Assembly: GCA_036768485.1 (NCBI GenBank)
Contig: JAVLUZ010000834.1
Coordinates: 122,501 to 186,500 of the forward strand
DNA: 64,000 nt
DNA from: Mermis nigrescens
Lineage: Eukaryota > Nematoda > Enoplea > Mermithida > Mermithidae
Direction: 5' to 3'
In this document: one piece after another, positions 10,956 through 22,562 of the stretch
Numbering within the stretch: position 1 is the first letter of the stretch
Layout of the letters: each line of letters begins with the position of its first letter
Position numbers and translations under genes: made by a program
The notes under the pieces: generated by a model
Told to the model about the DNA's origin: nothing
Seen by the model: the letters and a program-made list of their open reading frames with translations, nothing else
The model's database searches: none

Positions 10956-12050
10956 TATACCGTTTTAACGCTATTATAGTACAGGCGCTTTTTGAGATTA
11001 TTAAGGCCATGAAAAAGCTCAATTTTTCACCCCTTTAGCAGGCTGACCACCACTCCCAGATTGGTCATGCTGTGCATTTATGGTCGTAAGCATAGTTACA
11101 CAGAGTGGTTGGTTTGACTTGTTAGTGGATCTGTGGGTGTCAGTCAGAAAAGTTTTAAGACGAAAAACAATTCCAGAACATGTATATAGGAAATTGCATT
11201 TACATTTCCGATTTTAAATCAGGACTCGAGATATAGGCAAAGAGTGTGAAAACAATATTATTGACTCCGTCAGTGAGATACAACAGTTGATTGACGTAAT
11301 TAAGATTTACTTATAAGTTCCATTAGATTAAAAAAAACTGAATCTTCTTCGATTTAATTTTTATGTTCTTAAAAAAATAATATTTCATGACATAATTTCG
11401 CAATAAAAGAAAAAAATTGATTATTTTAAAAACAGACACTTATTTTCAAAATTTGCCAATTTTCAACCCAAATTAAAAAGCTTCCGCTTATTTCTATATA
11501 TAAAAGATTAACTTTTGAAGTCAAGCAAATTAATTTCATGTATTTGCTGTCTTGAGTTTAGATTATAAATATTTTTGTCTAAAATGAAGGGCGAACAAAA
11601 AACTTTGTGCATGAAAAAGCTTTAGCCATGTTCACCATTCGTTTGGCCTTACATACATTATAATGCTACTTTTGAATCCTAAGCACTCCTGCTTACCAGC
11701 GGCGGATCTAAAATTTTTCGAAGTATGGGAGGCGGTATCCCAACTTTTTTCAAAACAGTCCAAAATACATAAGTCCGAAAATTCGCCCTATGCGACCAAA
11801 ATTGCGTTTTTCGCGGCGTTTTACGCTGCTAACTTTTATTTAGAATCACTTTTAGTGCATTAATTTGTTAGGTAAAAGGGCATGCTGCTACAGCAATCTT
11901 TTCAAAGCAGATGCGCACGTTAGAACAACAGGAAAGCAACGCATATAATGAAGAGACATAACATTTAGAGCTGACCGGTTCCTGCTCAGTATGTAACGCT
12001 ACTTGAGCGGAGAGTCGGCGCTGATAATTAAAAAACTCGATGTTGATTTT
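10956..12050. other. Non-coding stretch with a possible MITE end
   Basis: No gene recognised. CAGCGGCGGATCTAAAATT at about 11697 looks like a TIR start of the type that appears complemented near 17390-17404 (CCTAGATCCGCCCCTG), but a matching far end was not found. Confidence 0.4.
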
Positions 12051-12054
12051 TTTG

Positions 12055-12660
12055 TTTACACTCAATATTGATTCAGCTATGAGTGTGTAAAGTGTAAAAT
12101 GCAAAATCAAATATTTTGCGGGGGGGGGGGCAAATTTCTTAGAATGTTGCTCACGAGTTGTAGATTACGAATCTGACCTTAAAATTTCTTTACACTCAAT
12201 GGTTGTTACGCAAAAGTGTAATGTGTACGTGCTTTTTATTTTTTACCTTTTGCGTGTCCTTCAGCTAATCTAACCCAATTTTGGTTTCTGTGCAGTCCGA
12301 CTGGTTTTATAATGTAAAGGGTTACAATATGTCAAAACTAAAATTTTTTCTCTTTTAACGCAATATTTCTTAATCTGTGATCGTTTTAGTGTAAAGGGTT
12401 CGAGACGAAAGAAGAAATTTCTTTAGCTACTTCGCTAAGTAAGCGGAACATGCTGATTATGCTTAAAATGTGCTCTAACCTAAGCGTTACATATCCTAGT
12501 TTACTTTGTTTCTATACACCCAATAATGCATTATTAGCGCAAGTGTAAAGTTTACACTTAGAAGCACTTTTCCGCCCATAGCATTGGGTATAGTCATTCT
12601 TTTTATAAATGATTTCTCTAAGGTCAGAATAACAAATCTGACCTTCAAACTTTTCTACAG
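12055..12660. repeat. GTGTAAAG-rich dispersed repeat, copy 1
   Basis: Multiple GTGTAAAG and TTTACACT words, plus TTACGAATCTGACC...TTTCTTTACACT blocks that recur near 38250 and 38740. A poly-G run lies at about 12119. No gene is visible. Confidence 0.6.
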
Positions 12661-12837
12661 CCGGAGGTTGTTGAGCTCTTAAGAGGTGAAGTTCGAATTA
12701 TGCACATGCTTGCTATTGCCATTATTTAAATCCGTATTGCATGTGTTTTGATCATTTTTTATTTCAAAAATTTTTGATACACCTTTAATCATTTTCAATC
12801 ACAAACATGCACTATTTGGAAGGTTAAATGGAATAAG

Positions 12838-13005
12838 AAACATTTTTCAAAATACTATCTGCAAATTATTTCATAATACTAATATTTTTCAAAATAACAT
12901 TTTTCAAAATAATATTTTTCAAAATACTATCTGCAAATTATTTCATAATACTAAACATTTTTCGAAATACTATCTGCAAATTATTTCATTTCATAATACT
13001 ATGCG
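12838..13005 (+). repeat. Degenerate tandem repeat, about 45-bp unit
   Basis: Three to four imperfect copies of a unit containing TTTTTCAAAATACTATCTG followed by CAAATTATTTCATAATACT. Confidence 0.8.
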
Positions 13006-13638
13006 CTGTCTTTATCAAACCGATTCTAATATTTTTTTCATTGTCTAAATCCATGCAAATTTATGTCTGTTCATTTTTGGAATGTATGCGGCTCATTAAT
13101 TTTCTTAAATTGTTTGCATGTGCTGACACGTCAACCGGATTGTTGATTTGTTGCCGGAATCGTTCATGTCGTCTTGCTCGACATCCGATTTTTGGCGGCC
13201 GACATATCGTTGCGTTGGTTTACACACTGATGTGTTTGTTGCCCCATGCCTGACTTTTGCTTGCTTTTTCTGTCAATGCAGGATTTTACTTTGATTAGAT
13301 TAATAACGTCAAAGGCGTAAATTTTGATTCAATAAATTTTCGGGCTTCCGTTGTTATCTTTCTTTCAATGTCAATACTTGGTATTGAAGCTATAAACTGT
13401 TAAAGAAAAAGTAAAGACTGTTGCTGTTAATTTTTGCTTACGCAAGCTCTGGATTTGACTTTCCTCGAGCATTTCTGCTTTGAAATACATTATGAAAATA
13501 TTTACGCTAATTTTTGAATCGATCCAACTGAGACTTTTACGTAGATTTTTTCCTCTGATTGAGGTTAGATAGACTGCCTTTTTTTGTAATTAGAATACAG
13601 TGTTTAAGGACAAAATCATGCGAATAAAAAGTGGAATA
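13006..13638. other. Non-coding stretch, nothing recognised
   Basis: One 70-aa frame (13041-13253) has no supporting signal. Otherwise stop-dense. Confidence 0.4.
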
Positions 13639-14125
13639 CTAGCAATAAAAATGCTTCGATGGAGCAAAAAAGATTAATATACTCGGATTTCTTTATTCTA
13701 AGGATGTAAAAGGAGGGAACTAGGGAAAATTTCCCTATGCGCGCAAAAGCCGTAAGAATGTGCTGAACAGTTAGACTTCCTCTACACACGCAAAAATCAA
13801 AGTTTATTCTGCAGCCTCACAAAACATTTTTTCAATGTTTCGCAAAAAAACAATTGAAAAGCTCTCATGTTTGTTAATCAGTCGATTTATAATTTATTTC
13901 ACGAAAGCTTACCTTCCACAATGCTCTGATGGAAAACAAGATTGTTGGAGCAAACTTATCACCTACAGGCCAACTCAATTCAGTCTACCAGAAACAGGCA
14001 TGAGCCGCAGAATATACTTCGATTTTTGCCTTGTTAGAGGAAATCCTCCTATTACATCCTAAAGAGTGGAGAAATCCAAGTATATTCATCTTTTTTGCTC
14101 CATCGGAGCATTTTTTCTTGCTTTA
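13639..14125. mobile_element. Long-TIR element family, diverged copy
   Basis: Begins CTAGCAATAAAAATGCTTCG and ends with the complement of CAAGAAAAAATGCTCCGATG. TIR-like arms of about 120-180 bp share blocks such as GATGTAAAAGGAGGGAACTAG and TATTCTGC.GCC. A much better preserved member is at 39998-40758. The small frame in the middle (13835-14062) is not supported. Confidence 0.72.
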
Positions 14126-14385
14126 TTACTATGCAGGGCTCGACAGACGTGCAGAAAGATACGCGGAGTAACCTAATAGAAAGTATAATATTATGATTAT
14201 TATATAGTAACCGCTTCCGGACATGACAAATTTCTCGAGAAATTTTAAAATTTTTGGCAATCTTGTGCGAAATAAGCCTACATTTTTTTGACTTTAGCGA
14301 AAATATGGCACTAAGCGCCGAAAAAATATTTCAAAGTTACGAGGAAGGACAATTATAGATTTGAAATGCAACTGTATTTCGTGTA

Positions 14386-14425
14386 TTTTTGACGCTTCCG
14401 CATTAGAATGCGGAAGCGTCAAAAA
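14386..14425. repeat. Perfect 19-bp-stem palindrome with 2-nt spacer
   Basis: TTTTTGACGCTTCCGCATT at 14386-14404, AG, then the exact complement AATGCGGAAGCGTCAAAAA at 14407-14425. No surrounding coding feature explains it. Confidence 0.92.
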
Positions 14426-14559
14426 GTTTTAAAATTTATGCTTAAGAATAGAAGAAAACTTAACTGAAATAGCTGTTTCTGTTCCCAGAAATCGTTTTAG
14501 GAGTCATGAAAATGTTTGCTGCTATCAAAACCTTTTTTCTGACGCCATAATATGGCTTC

Positions 14560-14880
14560 CAAGCCGCCAAAAAAGCAAAGAAATGTCATTAAAGAGAATC
14601 ATTCGGCGCCGGAAAAAAATTTTGAGAAAATATGGTCACAGACGGCCGAAAATCTCGCCAAACATTTCTCGCGAATGGGGGGCATCCTTCCGCCCTTATT
14701 GATTTCGCATTTGCTGTTTACACAGGTTCTGATCAATTTAAAGCACTTTTGAAGAAAATGTTTCATCCATTTTTGGCCTTCAGTTTGCCTCATTTTCCCC
14801 AGAAAATTTCCAATTTTTTACTTTAGGGGTCTACTCTAGACCCTCAAAACCTCTTCCCTTACGTGCATGTGTGCCGAAGC
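14560..14880. mobile_element. Degenerate MITE-like sequence
   Basis: A G-rich GGGGGGCATCC segment (about 14679) and CTTTAGGGGTCTACTCTAGA (about 14822) with an AT-rich interior resemble the GC-rich-ended elements elsewhere. Ends are not resolved. Confidence 0.3.
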
Positions 14881-15219
14881 TCATTTTACCACTACATCAA
14901 GATAAGCATTAGAAAATCTGGTCTGTGAAAATCCCAATTCTTTCTTATAAGTTGACTTCACAATACATATTTTAAAAATCTTGGCTTCTGGAACATTAGT
15001 GGGAAATAAGTCTGGCTATTTGAAGTCGTTAAATTCGCAAAAATTTGATTATTAGGATATTTGTATGGTTAAAACTAGTCGTTAGTAGCGTATAAGGTGC
15101 ATTACTAAAGCCTAATTAGAATTTTAGGAATAAGATCAACATCAAACAAATGAAAAACTCTTCTGCACAAAAACTTGTCATCAAGTTTGTTTAGTAATAA
15201 GTCGACCATACTTTTTCAG

Positions 15220-16194
15220 GCGTTGATCAGTCGGATCACCAATGATTCAGTCAGTACTGAAGTAGGAGTAGGCGACGGCCTGCCTGAAACGGGAGGCTGC
15301 TTATCAAAAATTCGTGGTTTTCCTAGAGTTAACGATTTTCCCAGATTTAGCGACTCCCCAAATGTTAGAGACTTACATCTGGTTGGCAACCTACCCACAG
15401 TTGATGACCTACCCAGAATTGGCGACTTACCTAAAATTGACAACCTATTCATAGTTGGCGACATACCCGAAATTGGCGATTCACCCAGAGCTGGCAACCT
15501 ACCCAGACTCAATGACTTACCTATAATTGGCGACTTGCCAAAAGTTGACGACTTGCCCAGAGTTGGAAAGTTGCCCAAACTTGGCGAATGGCCCAGACTT
15601 GGCGGCCTGCCCAGAATTAACGAATTACCCAGACTTGGCGAATTCCCCAGAGTTGGCAACTTACCCAGGCTTAGACTTGGTGATTTGCCCAGATTTAGCG
15701 ACTTGCCCAGAGTACACGATTCACCTGAAGTTGGCAAATTACCCAAAGTTGGTGAACTATCCACAGTTAGGGACCTACCCAAGGTTAGAATCAGTGACTT
15801 TCCCAGACTTAAAGACATGCCTAGAGTTGACGAATCTCCCAGAATTGGCGACTTGCCCAGATATGGCGACTTGCCCAGAGTTGTCGATTTTCCCAGAGTT
15901 GGCGATCTTCCAACATTTGAGCACTTGACCACGGTTGGTGACTTACTCAGAGTTAGCAACTTGCCCAGAGTAATAGACTCACCTAGAGTCGGCAAATTAC
16001 CCAGAGTTAGTGACCTACCGAGAGTTGGCGGCTTACCCAGAGTTGGACTTAGCGAGTTACTCAGAGTTGGCACATTACCTAGAGCGTGTGCTCGATCGAG
16101 ATTTCGCGACATACCCCGAAATTGGCAGCCTATCGAAGGGAGTAATCAGATTGACACAAGAGGATTTGGAGCAAGAGTAGGACTGAGCATATAA
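15220..16194 (+). CDS. Candidate last exon of a hexapeptide-repeat (LPRVGD) protein, locus 1
   Basis: An open segment of 324 codons starts immediately after CTTTTTCAG, a good splice acceptor, at codon phase 0; there is no suitable upstream ATG in frame. The first residues read ALISRITNDSVST, then a Gly/Cys-containing linker, then about 43 tandem six-residue units of the form Leu-Pro-Arg-(Val/Ile/Leu)-Gly-(Asp/Glu/Asn), and a non-repetitive tail ending GARVGLSI. The DNA unit is 18 bp. Differences between units include many synonymous changes (Pro as CCC, CCT, CCA and CCG; Leu as TTG, TTA and CTA), and length changes are multiples of three, which favours real coding on this strand. Related exons lie at 21491-21658 and 42847-43227. 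I do not recognise the family; the repeat does not fit the left-handed beta-helix hexapeptide motif. The upstream exon was not found. An AATAAA lies near 16672. Confidence 0.5.
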   Translation, partial: ALISRITNDSVSTEVGVGDGLPETGGCLSKIRGFPRVNDFPRFSDSPNVRDLHLVGNLPTVDDLPRIGDLPKIDNLFIVGDIPEIGDSPRAGNLPRLNDLPIIGDLPKVDDLPRVGKLPKLGEWPRLGGLPRINELPRLGEFPRVGNLPRLRLGDLPRFSDLPRVHDSPEVGKLPKVGELSTVRDLPKVRISDFPRLKDMPRVDESPRIGDLPRYGDLPRVVDFPRVGDLPTFEHLTTVGDLLRVSNLPRVIDSPRVGKLPRVSDLPRVGGLPRVGLSELLRVGTLPRACARSRFRDIPRNWQPIEGSNQIDTRGFGARVGLSI

Positions 16195-17010
16195 GAGGTT
16201 AGAAGCGCAAAGCCGGTGTATCAAATTAAGCATGCGATGGAATATGCTTGATTAATGACATCTTTTTAATTCGTATCCGTTTTGCTGAAGTGATTATATT
16301 TTGTCAATCCGATTAAAACAGTTCATTTAAACGTGTTACATAGCTACGAAAAGCTGTGAAATCAAATCGATAACATTTAAATGCTAGATGATTAATCATT
16401 CACAAAAACCTGAGAAAAGAGAGAATCTGCGTGGTCTCCTAAACTGTTGCTCAAATAATGAATGACGCGAAAATATATCCTACATGTTTGAAGCAACAAC
16501 TTTCAAATGTACACTAACAAGTAGAATTTTAAGTTCTCGGCTCTCAGTAAACTTGATCTTTTCTAATTAATCAGAATTAGCCTGACTAATGATAGTAAGT
16601 TAATGTTTTAAGAAGGAATGTAACGCACAAGAACGGTCATTGGTTGTAAGTTTAGCACATTTGAAAGCATTAATAAAGTTACGGGTATTGTATTTGTGGA
16701 GACTTGTAAAACACCTTTTTTGCATGATATTTCAATTACTTGCACTTTATTTCTGCCCAGAATTTGACTTCAACATTTTTAACTTGCTATCCAATAGTTC
16801 AATCTTGAATGATTATTAATGAAAAATCAGGTCTTTGTTTTCACTTTAAAAAGATAAAGAGGGTGACCAAGCACGGTGATACGCACCAATTCAAGATCAA
16901 ATTCGAATAGGATCAACATAAAAATTTTATGCTTTTTCTTTCCTCAGAAAACAGTTGGGCGCAATTAAGAAAAGGTGTATTTTCAATATTTTCTTGCGGA
17001 GTAATACTCA
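16195..17010. other. Downstream non-coding stretch
   Basis: No gene recognised. An AATAAA at about 16672 could serve the exon above, but that is speculative. Confidence 0.4.
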
Positions 17011-17011
17011 T

Positions 17012-17404
17012 TAGTGACATTTACTGACTTTCTTGGCGCTCTGAAAAACATTTACTTTTTGCGTCAGAAGAGTAGATATTGCACAGAATGATCCTTACAA
17101 TGATTTTCCGAGTAAAAACATTGTAATTCAAACAGCTCTATATAACAGGCTATCGAAAATTCTAACACTCCGCGCTTTGCGAATCGATTCTGTCCATAAT
17201 TCACAATCTTTTTAACTCTAAGCATTAGGTTCGTAGCATTGTTTTGCATTTTTCCTTGGCGCATTGTGCCGATTTTTGCACTAATTTTGCGCCTTTTTTT
17301 ATAAAAAGTTTTCAGAAAATTTCTTAAAATTTAAAGCATCAAAAACGACTCTGCTTATAAAAAAACGGCGAAATGCATATTGGACGAACCTAGATCCGCC
17401 CCTG
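17012..17404. repeat. Dispersed repeat family R2, copy 1
   Basis: The GACATTTACTGACTTTC block at 17015-17031 recurs at 22230, followed by further shared blocks (TTACGTCAGA/TTGCGTCAGA, CCGAGTA). It ends CCTAGATCCGCCCCTG, which looks like an inverted terminus of a DNA element. No coding capacity. Confidence 0.55.
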
Positions 17405-18224
17405 ATAGACATAAATACATCTCTTGAAATTGATCTCTATGATGAACTTTTTGCAAAACTTCTTGCTTAATTTTTTACTGTTTATTCTGTGTTGCGTCTG
17501 GCTAAATTAATCATTCAAAATAATGTTGGACCTGCCTAATTTTAAATGCTCAGTAATTAAATTTTTTTCCTCAATTCTCGAAGCGACTCGATCGGAATCC
17601 TAAAACTCGGAAAGACAAGTTTGTCGAAAACCATTTTTGACGATTTTGAAGACGTACTTAATTACTCCAAGGTTGACACTATGCCATCCGAAGTCAAATT
17701 TTGAAGCGCTGCCAGGTGTTGGTGTAAACCACTTTACTATGCATTATACCAGTCAAAATCGTAAGAAAAGAGTTTTTCATGATAAACATGGGTTTGAAAT
17801 GTTGCTATGAGCTGCTTTAATAAGAGCATATCACGTCGATGGCTAAACATCTGAAGTCAGTATTTATCAGAATCTACTGGCCAGAATAATATATTTCGAA
17901 ATTTTTTCACTGACACTAAATAATCTAGCAAATGGGACAGAGAAGTGCCCCATTTGCTACAAGTTTTTATTGAATTTTCTGAATGTTTTAAGCTGGATAA
18001 GCTCATCTAGAATTTTTTCTTGATTCAACCCGATTTGTGTGTCAGTGCATTCTGCATTGCAATCACATCCGATATGCACAGCATGGGAATTCTGCGGACG
18101 GGGGTTGTTTAGGCCAAAAAATTCAAAAATTGCCTTTTTAGCTGAACGAAAGACATAAAAACATTAGGAAACCTAAAAAACTACAAAAATTAAGTAAACT
18201 GAACAAAATGTAGTTACATAATGA
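17405..18224. other. Non-coding stretch, nothing firm
   Basis: Stop-dense AT-rich sequence. A GC-richer patch near 18080-18110 may be a MITE remnant. Confidence 0.35.
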
Positions 18225-18310
18225 GTATGTGGCGCGAAGCATCGAAAATTTGACACTCTTGAGCAAAAAAATAAGCTAAAACAGATTGAAAAAGCACTTT
18301 TTTACGATCC
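18225..18310 (+). mobile_element. Fragment of the GGCGCGAAGC element family
   Basis: GTGGCGCGAAGC followed by CGAAAATTTGACACTCTTG and GAGCAAAAAAATAAGCTAAA matches the arm of the foldback element at 25137-25562. Confidence 0.6.
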
Positions 18311-18489
18311 CACAAATGTAGCAGGTTCATTTATGTTTGCTTTCTCGAATATTCGATTACGTTCTTCTATGAATACCTAATGAATATTTTCACGATAGTC
18401 TTTAACAGGAAACACATTAGCACTAGCACTTTTCTATTGAATCTTGGCATTTTTTTTGGCTCAAATTTGTAAATTCGTTCAAAAATCAA

Positions 18490-18850
18490 TTTGCATGTAT
18501 TACCTGGAATCGAAAATTGTTATCGGAAAGCCATTAGAAGCAAAATGCAATTTACAAATTTCATTATATATTTCGATATTTTATACCAGTCATTACACTC
18601 AATTAGCGAGTTCAAAATAGACCTTTTCTAAGCAGGCGTTATTGGAAATAAAGTTGCGATTGCTAGGCCAGTAGCCTTTTTTAAGAGACTGATTTTGATG
18701 ATTTTTTATTATTCCTAAAGCAATGCCTCGAATTCTCCTCATAGCTTTCGTGAGACATATTAGATTTTTGTCATTCAAGTTTGATTCGATTAATTTCTAT
18801 TATTCTTTATTTAGTATTTTTTTATTTTGTTTATTAGTCATTTAACCGAA
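18490..18850 (+). repeat. Dispersed repeat family R1, copy 2
   Basis: Shares GCATGTATTACCTGGAATC with 46105 and AAAGCAATGCCTCGA plus a CGTGAGAC block with 6350-6400. Confidence 0.55.
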
Positions 18851-18984
18851 TTCCCGCTAAAAAACCTAAATAGAACGTTTATCACGAAAGTGCACATATG
18901 GGCAGGGGATTTTGCGGTAGATCTCTCCAAATAACTATATATCCTGCAGAATTAAATTTTTCGCGTGTTCATTAAATTTATGCC

Positions 18985-19168
18985 GGTTTTACACTACCCA
19001 GCGAAGAAATTTAGGGGGGTCTGGTTGGGCGAAATTACCAGAGTCTACATTAATATGCGGGGAGTTTTCAGCTTTTGCGGGGTTGCAAACCCACCCCAGA
19101 CTCCCCACTCCCAAGTGTGACCCGGACCCCCTCCAAGAATTAGGCTGCTGTCTGAGTGGTGTAAAACT
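18985..19168. mobile_element. Small TIR element (MITE), about 184 bp
   Basis: Starts GGTTTTACACTACCCAG and ends with the complement of AGTTTTACACCACTCAG. G-rich and C-rich segments mirror each other inside. No clear target duplication. Non-coding. Confidence 0.65.
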
Positions 19169-19169
19169 G

Positions 19170-20290
19170 ACAAAGATCCAAAAAAACGTGCCAATAAACT
19201 TAATTCTGATGGTTTACCTGTAATTCGATAATTTTTTAATAATTTTTGAACATTTTTTGGATTTTAGGTTTTTTGCTTCAATCTTGCCCTTCTCCGTCAT
19301 GAAATCCAGCCGATCTTCCGCGTGCATGTCAGGCTGTTACGTACTTAAATTTGAGTAATGATTGAAAATTAATTATTTACTTACCGTCCGATGAAACACG
19401 AAAATAGCTTGCTTTAAAAGCCAAAATTCAAAAATTTAATGAAAAAATGTTATAATTATGCGGCTGATTAGGCGCTTTATCCGGATGTTGGTGATGAATC
19501 AGCAGATTTTCGATGGAAAGCGCCTTACCGTCTGGTGTTTTTTCAATAATTTAGATAAAGAAACAAATACGATGCAAAAACCTTAAGTTTTTGGGCAAAT
19601 AGGGTAATTTACTATTTGGTAAATAAATATTAAGATCTAATGATCTAACTTGATGTTTTTTCAAAATTACTCAGGCATGCAAATTTGAATTATAAGAACA
19701 CCATTGGCAGACACTAAATAATCAGTTTGCTAAAAAGCAATGCTGACTAAAGAGTTAATTAAGAAGTTTTAGTTGACTAGAATAGCCTATAAATTCGACT
19801 TGAACCATTTTTAAAAATTTAGTCTTCTGTTCACACTAGAATTTTCCATTCAATTTCATTCAACTGGTTTTGAGCTCACTCAAATTATCTGTGCAGCATG
19901 GAAATATTGGAATGAGTGGGTCCGCTGAAATTCTGCTCCGATAAGTGTAAACCGACGACTGGCGTTTTTAAAAAAATTTAAATAATTTTAAAAAAATATA
20001 GCTTTTTAAGAATTTTTAGCCTTTTTGATTATCAGCTAGTCAAGAGAGATTAAAGATATGCACAATGTCGATGGTCTGGGTGTCCTCAGTTCGTGTGGTC
20101 GTGTAAGCCAGAGAAAATTTTTTAGAAAAACTGGACTCAGAAACTAATATAAATGCTAAAATAGCTACGAACGATGTCAACTAACAGTTTCAGCCAATTT
20201 GAGGACTTCTGTAGGAGCTTGTAATTTTCATCCATGTTTGGTCGTGCTTAATTTTCCTCCACAAGTTTGAAACTTTATCTCTGCGGGTCT
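19170..20290. other. Non-coding stretch, nothing recognised
   Basis: AT-rich and stop-dense. I see no repeat or gene. Confidence 0.45.
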
Positions 20291-20294
20291 ATAC

Positions 20295-20441
20295 CACATG
20301 TGGTTGTGGGGGATTCGGGAGGGGGTTTAGACTCTCCCGAGAATCCGGTAGACCCTCGGAATCAAATTTTGGCTTGTTGTTTGAATTTTTGCAAGTTCAA
20401 GCCACCCAGACCTCTCGGAATTTTGTCGCTGCCCGTGTACG
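20295..20441 (+). mobile_element. Short hAT-like MITE
   Basis: Begins CACATGTGGTTGTGGGGG and ends GCTGCCCGTGTACG. Flanks GTCTATAC and GCCTATGA agree at 5 of 8 positions. A shorter relative of MITE family 1. Confidence 0.62.
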
Positions 20442-20699
20442 GCCTATGAACTTCGAACTACCTCACGTACATGGTAGTTGATTAGATAAAATTTTATAGG
20501 TAGTAAAGAGGCGCGAGAAAAAAGCAGCCATATTCACGTGAATCGAAAATTATTATTTCGACATATAACGATTCTTGCGGTGTTTTGCAGTTTTGCTGAG
20601 AATTAGTGAATTTTAACACGGAAAAAGTTTTTGACAAAACAAAAGTGTAGAAGAAGGTAGTTTTTCTTAGATATCTGAAGTGTCATTAACGATCATTTC

Positions 20700-20790
20700 T
20701 TAAGCCCCCTCTTTTGAATTCGGTAGACCCCAACTCATTTTTAGTGATTTGGCTTCCTCAGACATCGAAATTAGGTTGCTGCCTACGTAT
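20700..20790 (+). mobile_element. 5'-truncated short MITE
   Basis: The C-rich and GAATTCGGTAGACCCC segments and the end GCTGCCTACGTATG match the 3' part of the MITE at 20295-20441. The G-rich 5' end is missing. Confidence 0.5.
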
Positions 20791-21490
20791 GTTCACATAC
20801 TATGATCATAATTTTTATCGATTCTGCTATTAAGTGGAACGGACAATACAATTAGGACAAGTAGAAAAGTTGATTAAAAGAATTACAATAGAATTATAGT
20901 GTCGTACTAGCGTCCTCTCACTTACATTTTTAGCTGAAATCATATTTATTATGCATTTTCATTTCAATAAATAAAATCGGGCCACACCGCAAACTTGCAT
21001 CACCCCTTTTTAAAATTTATTAATCTGTAAGTTTGTGAAGTTTTATCAAGTAAGCCTGCCTGCAAACAGAAAGCATTTATTTTGTTGAAAGTCATTGCAT
21101 AATTGATTTGGGGTATTAAATGATATGAGGGTCAGATGGGAACTTTTTCGTTCAAAACGGTTTTAAAAACCGTATAAACGGTAGAATTGCTTCAAGACTA
21201 TGTTAATCCGCAGTTTCTGATCAACTTCCTGTTTGTTTTTGCGGATAAATTGATCTTATTCCTTTCTTTATCTTCATTTTGACGTATGTTGCCCGAAAAA
21301 TTTCCATTTTGTCGTTCAGGAAGTTGGACACACAAACTATTTCTTCTCTCATTGGTTCATACTTCATCAGCGTAAAATTTAACAGAGCAATGGTCAGATG
21401 CGTAGGAAACTACAGACGCATTTTCGCGAGTCTATTATTTTGTCTTTTTGCTCAAAAAATTTAGTAATTGCATAGCATTTTGTTTTACAG
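20791..21490. other. Upstream/intronic region of repeat-protein locus 2
   Basis: No conserved coding segment. It should contain the intron and 5' exon if the exon at 21491 belongs to a gene, but no signal-peptide-like exon could be picked out. Confidence 0.3.
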
Positions 21491-21658
21491 GCGGTGATCA
21501 GTTTGAGCATCAATGGTTCAATCAGTAGCCAACTTGGAGGAGGCGGACGAGCCACAGGAGCAGTCTGTTTCCCCAAAATCGACTTGCCCAGTGTTGACTT
21601 ACCCATATTTCGTGAGCTACCCACACTACCCAATCTGTTGTATCTAAGCGAACAATAG
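21491..21658 (+). CDS. Candidate exon of repeat-protein family, locus 2 (short)
   Basis: Begins directly after GTTTTACAG, a splice acceptor in the same position and phase as locus 1. The first residues AVISLSINGSISS align with ALISRITNDSVST of locus 1. A Gly-rich linker and a Cys follow, then only a few Asp-Leu-Pro units, ending in a TAG stop after 55 residues (LSEQ). The shared exon start, phase and N-terminal sequence despite very different repeat content argue that both are spliced members of one family. It could be a truncated pseudogene because the repeat part is so short. Confidence 0.4.
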   Translation, partial: AVISLSINGSISSQLGGGGRATGAVCFPKIDLPSVDLPIFRELPTLPNLLYLSEQ

Positions 21659-22110
21659 CGTGTAACTGGCTGCCACTAAAAGCTAGTATTATGATTGCAC
21701 GAAAAATTCGCTTTGATCGAATATGAAAAAATTAATTTCCTATGCCACTAAAAATTTAGTTCTGATCGAACATGAAAATTTTTGTGCTGTCGGTCGCTTC
21801 TAGTATACCTACTAAAATTTAGTTTTGATCGAGCATGAAAATTTTTCCATTGTTGATGACTAAAAATACGCTGAAAATAAGTTTGATCGACACATGCACA
21901 TACGAGTATAATGAAGGCGAGATACATTTATTGATTTCAAAAGGACAATGATACACGTAAAATGTTGAAAACACATTACGACGCATACTATAACGCTTAT
22001 TAAAGAAAAAATGTTAGCGGATAAAAACGAGTTACAAAACAGTTGACTGGCAAGAAAAAGTTCACAAGAATAGGCACGGAGATAGGCAAATCGAAATCGG
22101 TATTAATACA
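21659..22110. other. Non-coding stretch with weak internal repeats
   Basis: Short repeated words such as AAAATTTAGTTTTGATCGA and CATGAAAATTTTT occur two or three times at 21700-21890. Otherwise nothing recognised. Confidence 0.4.
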
Positions 22111-22562
22111 AAGGCACGGATTTAGAGAGGCGCAGGGCCGCATCCCTTCGTTTTTAAATGATTTTAGCAATTTTTTACCACAATTTTTCAAATTTTTCCG
22201 GCTCTTCGCACCAGATAGTACACATTAACGACATTTACTGACTTTCATGACTCTATAGAGTTTATTTTCTTACGTCAGAATAGTCGGTTATTTACAGAAC
22301 AAGGATTTTTTTGCTTCTAACAATGATCTCCCGAGTATTTTTTGGTGCCTTACGCCGCATTTCAGACTAACAATGCGCATCATTCGCAAAAAATTGTAAA
22401 TATTTATAAGTCTTTTGAACTGATTACAAACCAAAGATTCTGTCTATCAGAAGACGGCAAAAATCGATTTTTCAAGCAAAATGAACGGATTTTCGAACAA
22501 GTTTTGCCAATTTTTAAGAAAACTTAGGATTCTCCCTTCCGAAAATCCAGGATCCGTCACTG
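22111..22562. mobile_element. R2-family element, copy 2, with CGGAT-type ends
   Basis: Begins AAAGGCACGGATTTAGAGAGG and ends CCAGGATCCGTCACTG, whose complement CAGTGACGGATCCTGG resembles the start. Internal blocks match 17012-17404. No convincing duplication at the flanks. Non-coding. Confidence 0.55.

Noticed and set aside
15216..16112. 298-aa minus-strand frame opposite the hexapeptide-repeat exon
   Set aside because: It is the antisense of an 18-bp repeat. Synonymous-type variation and the conserved splice acceptor support the plus strand.
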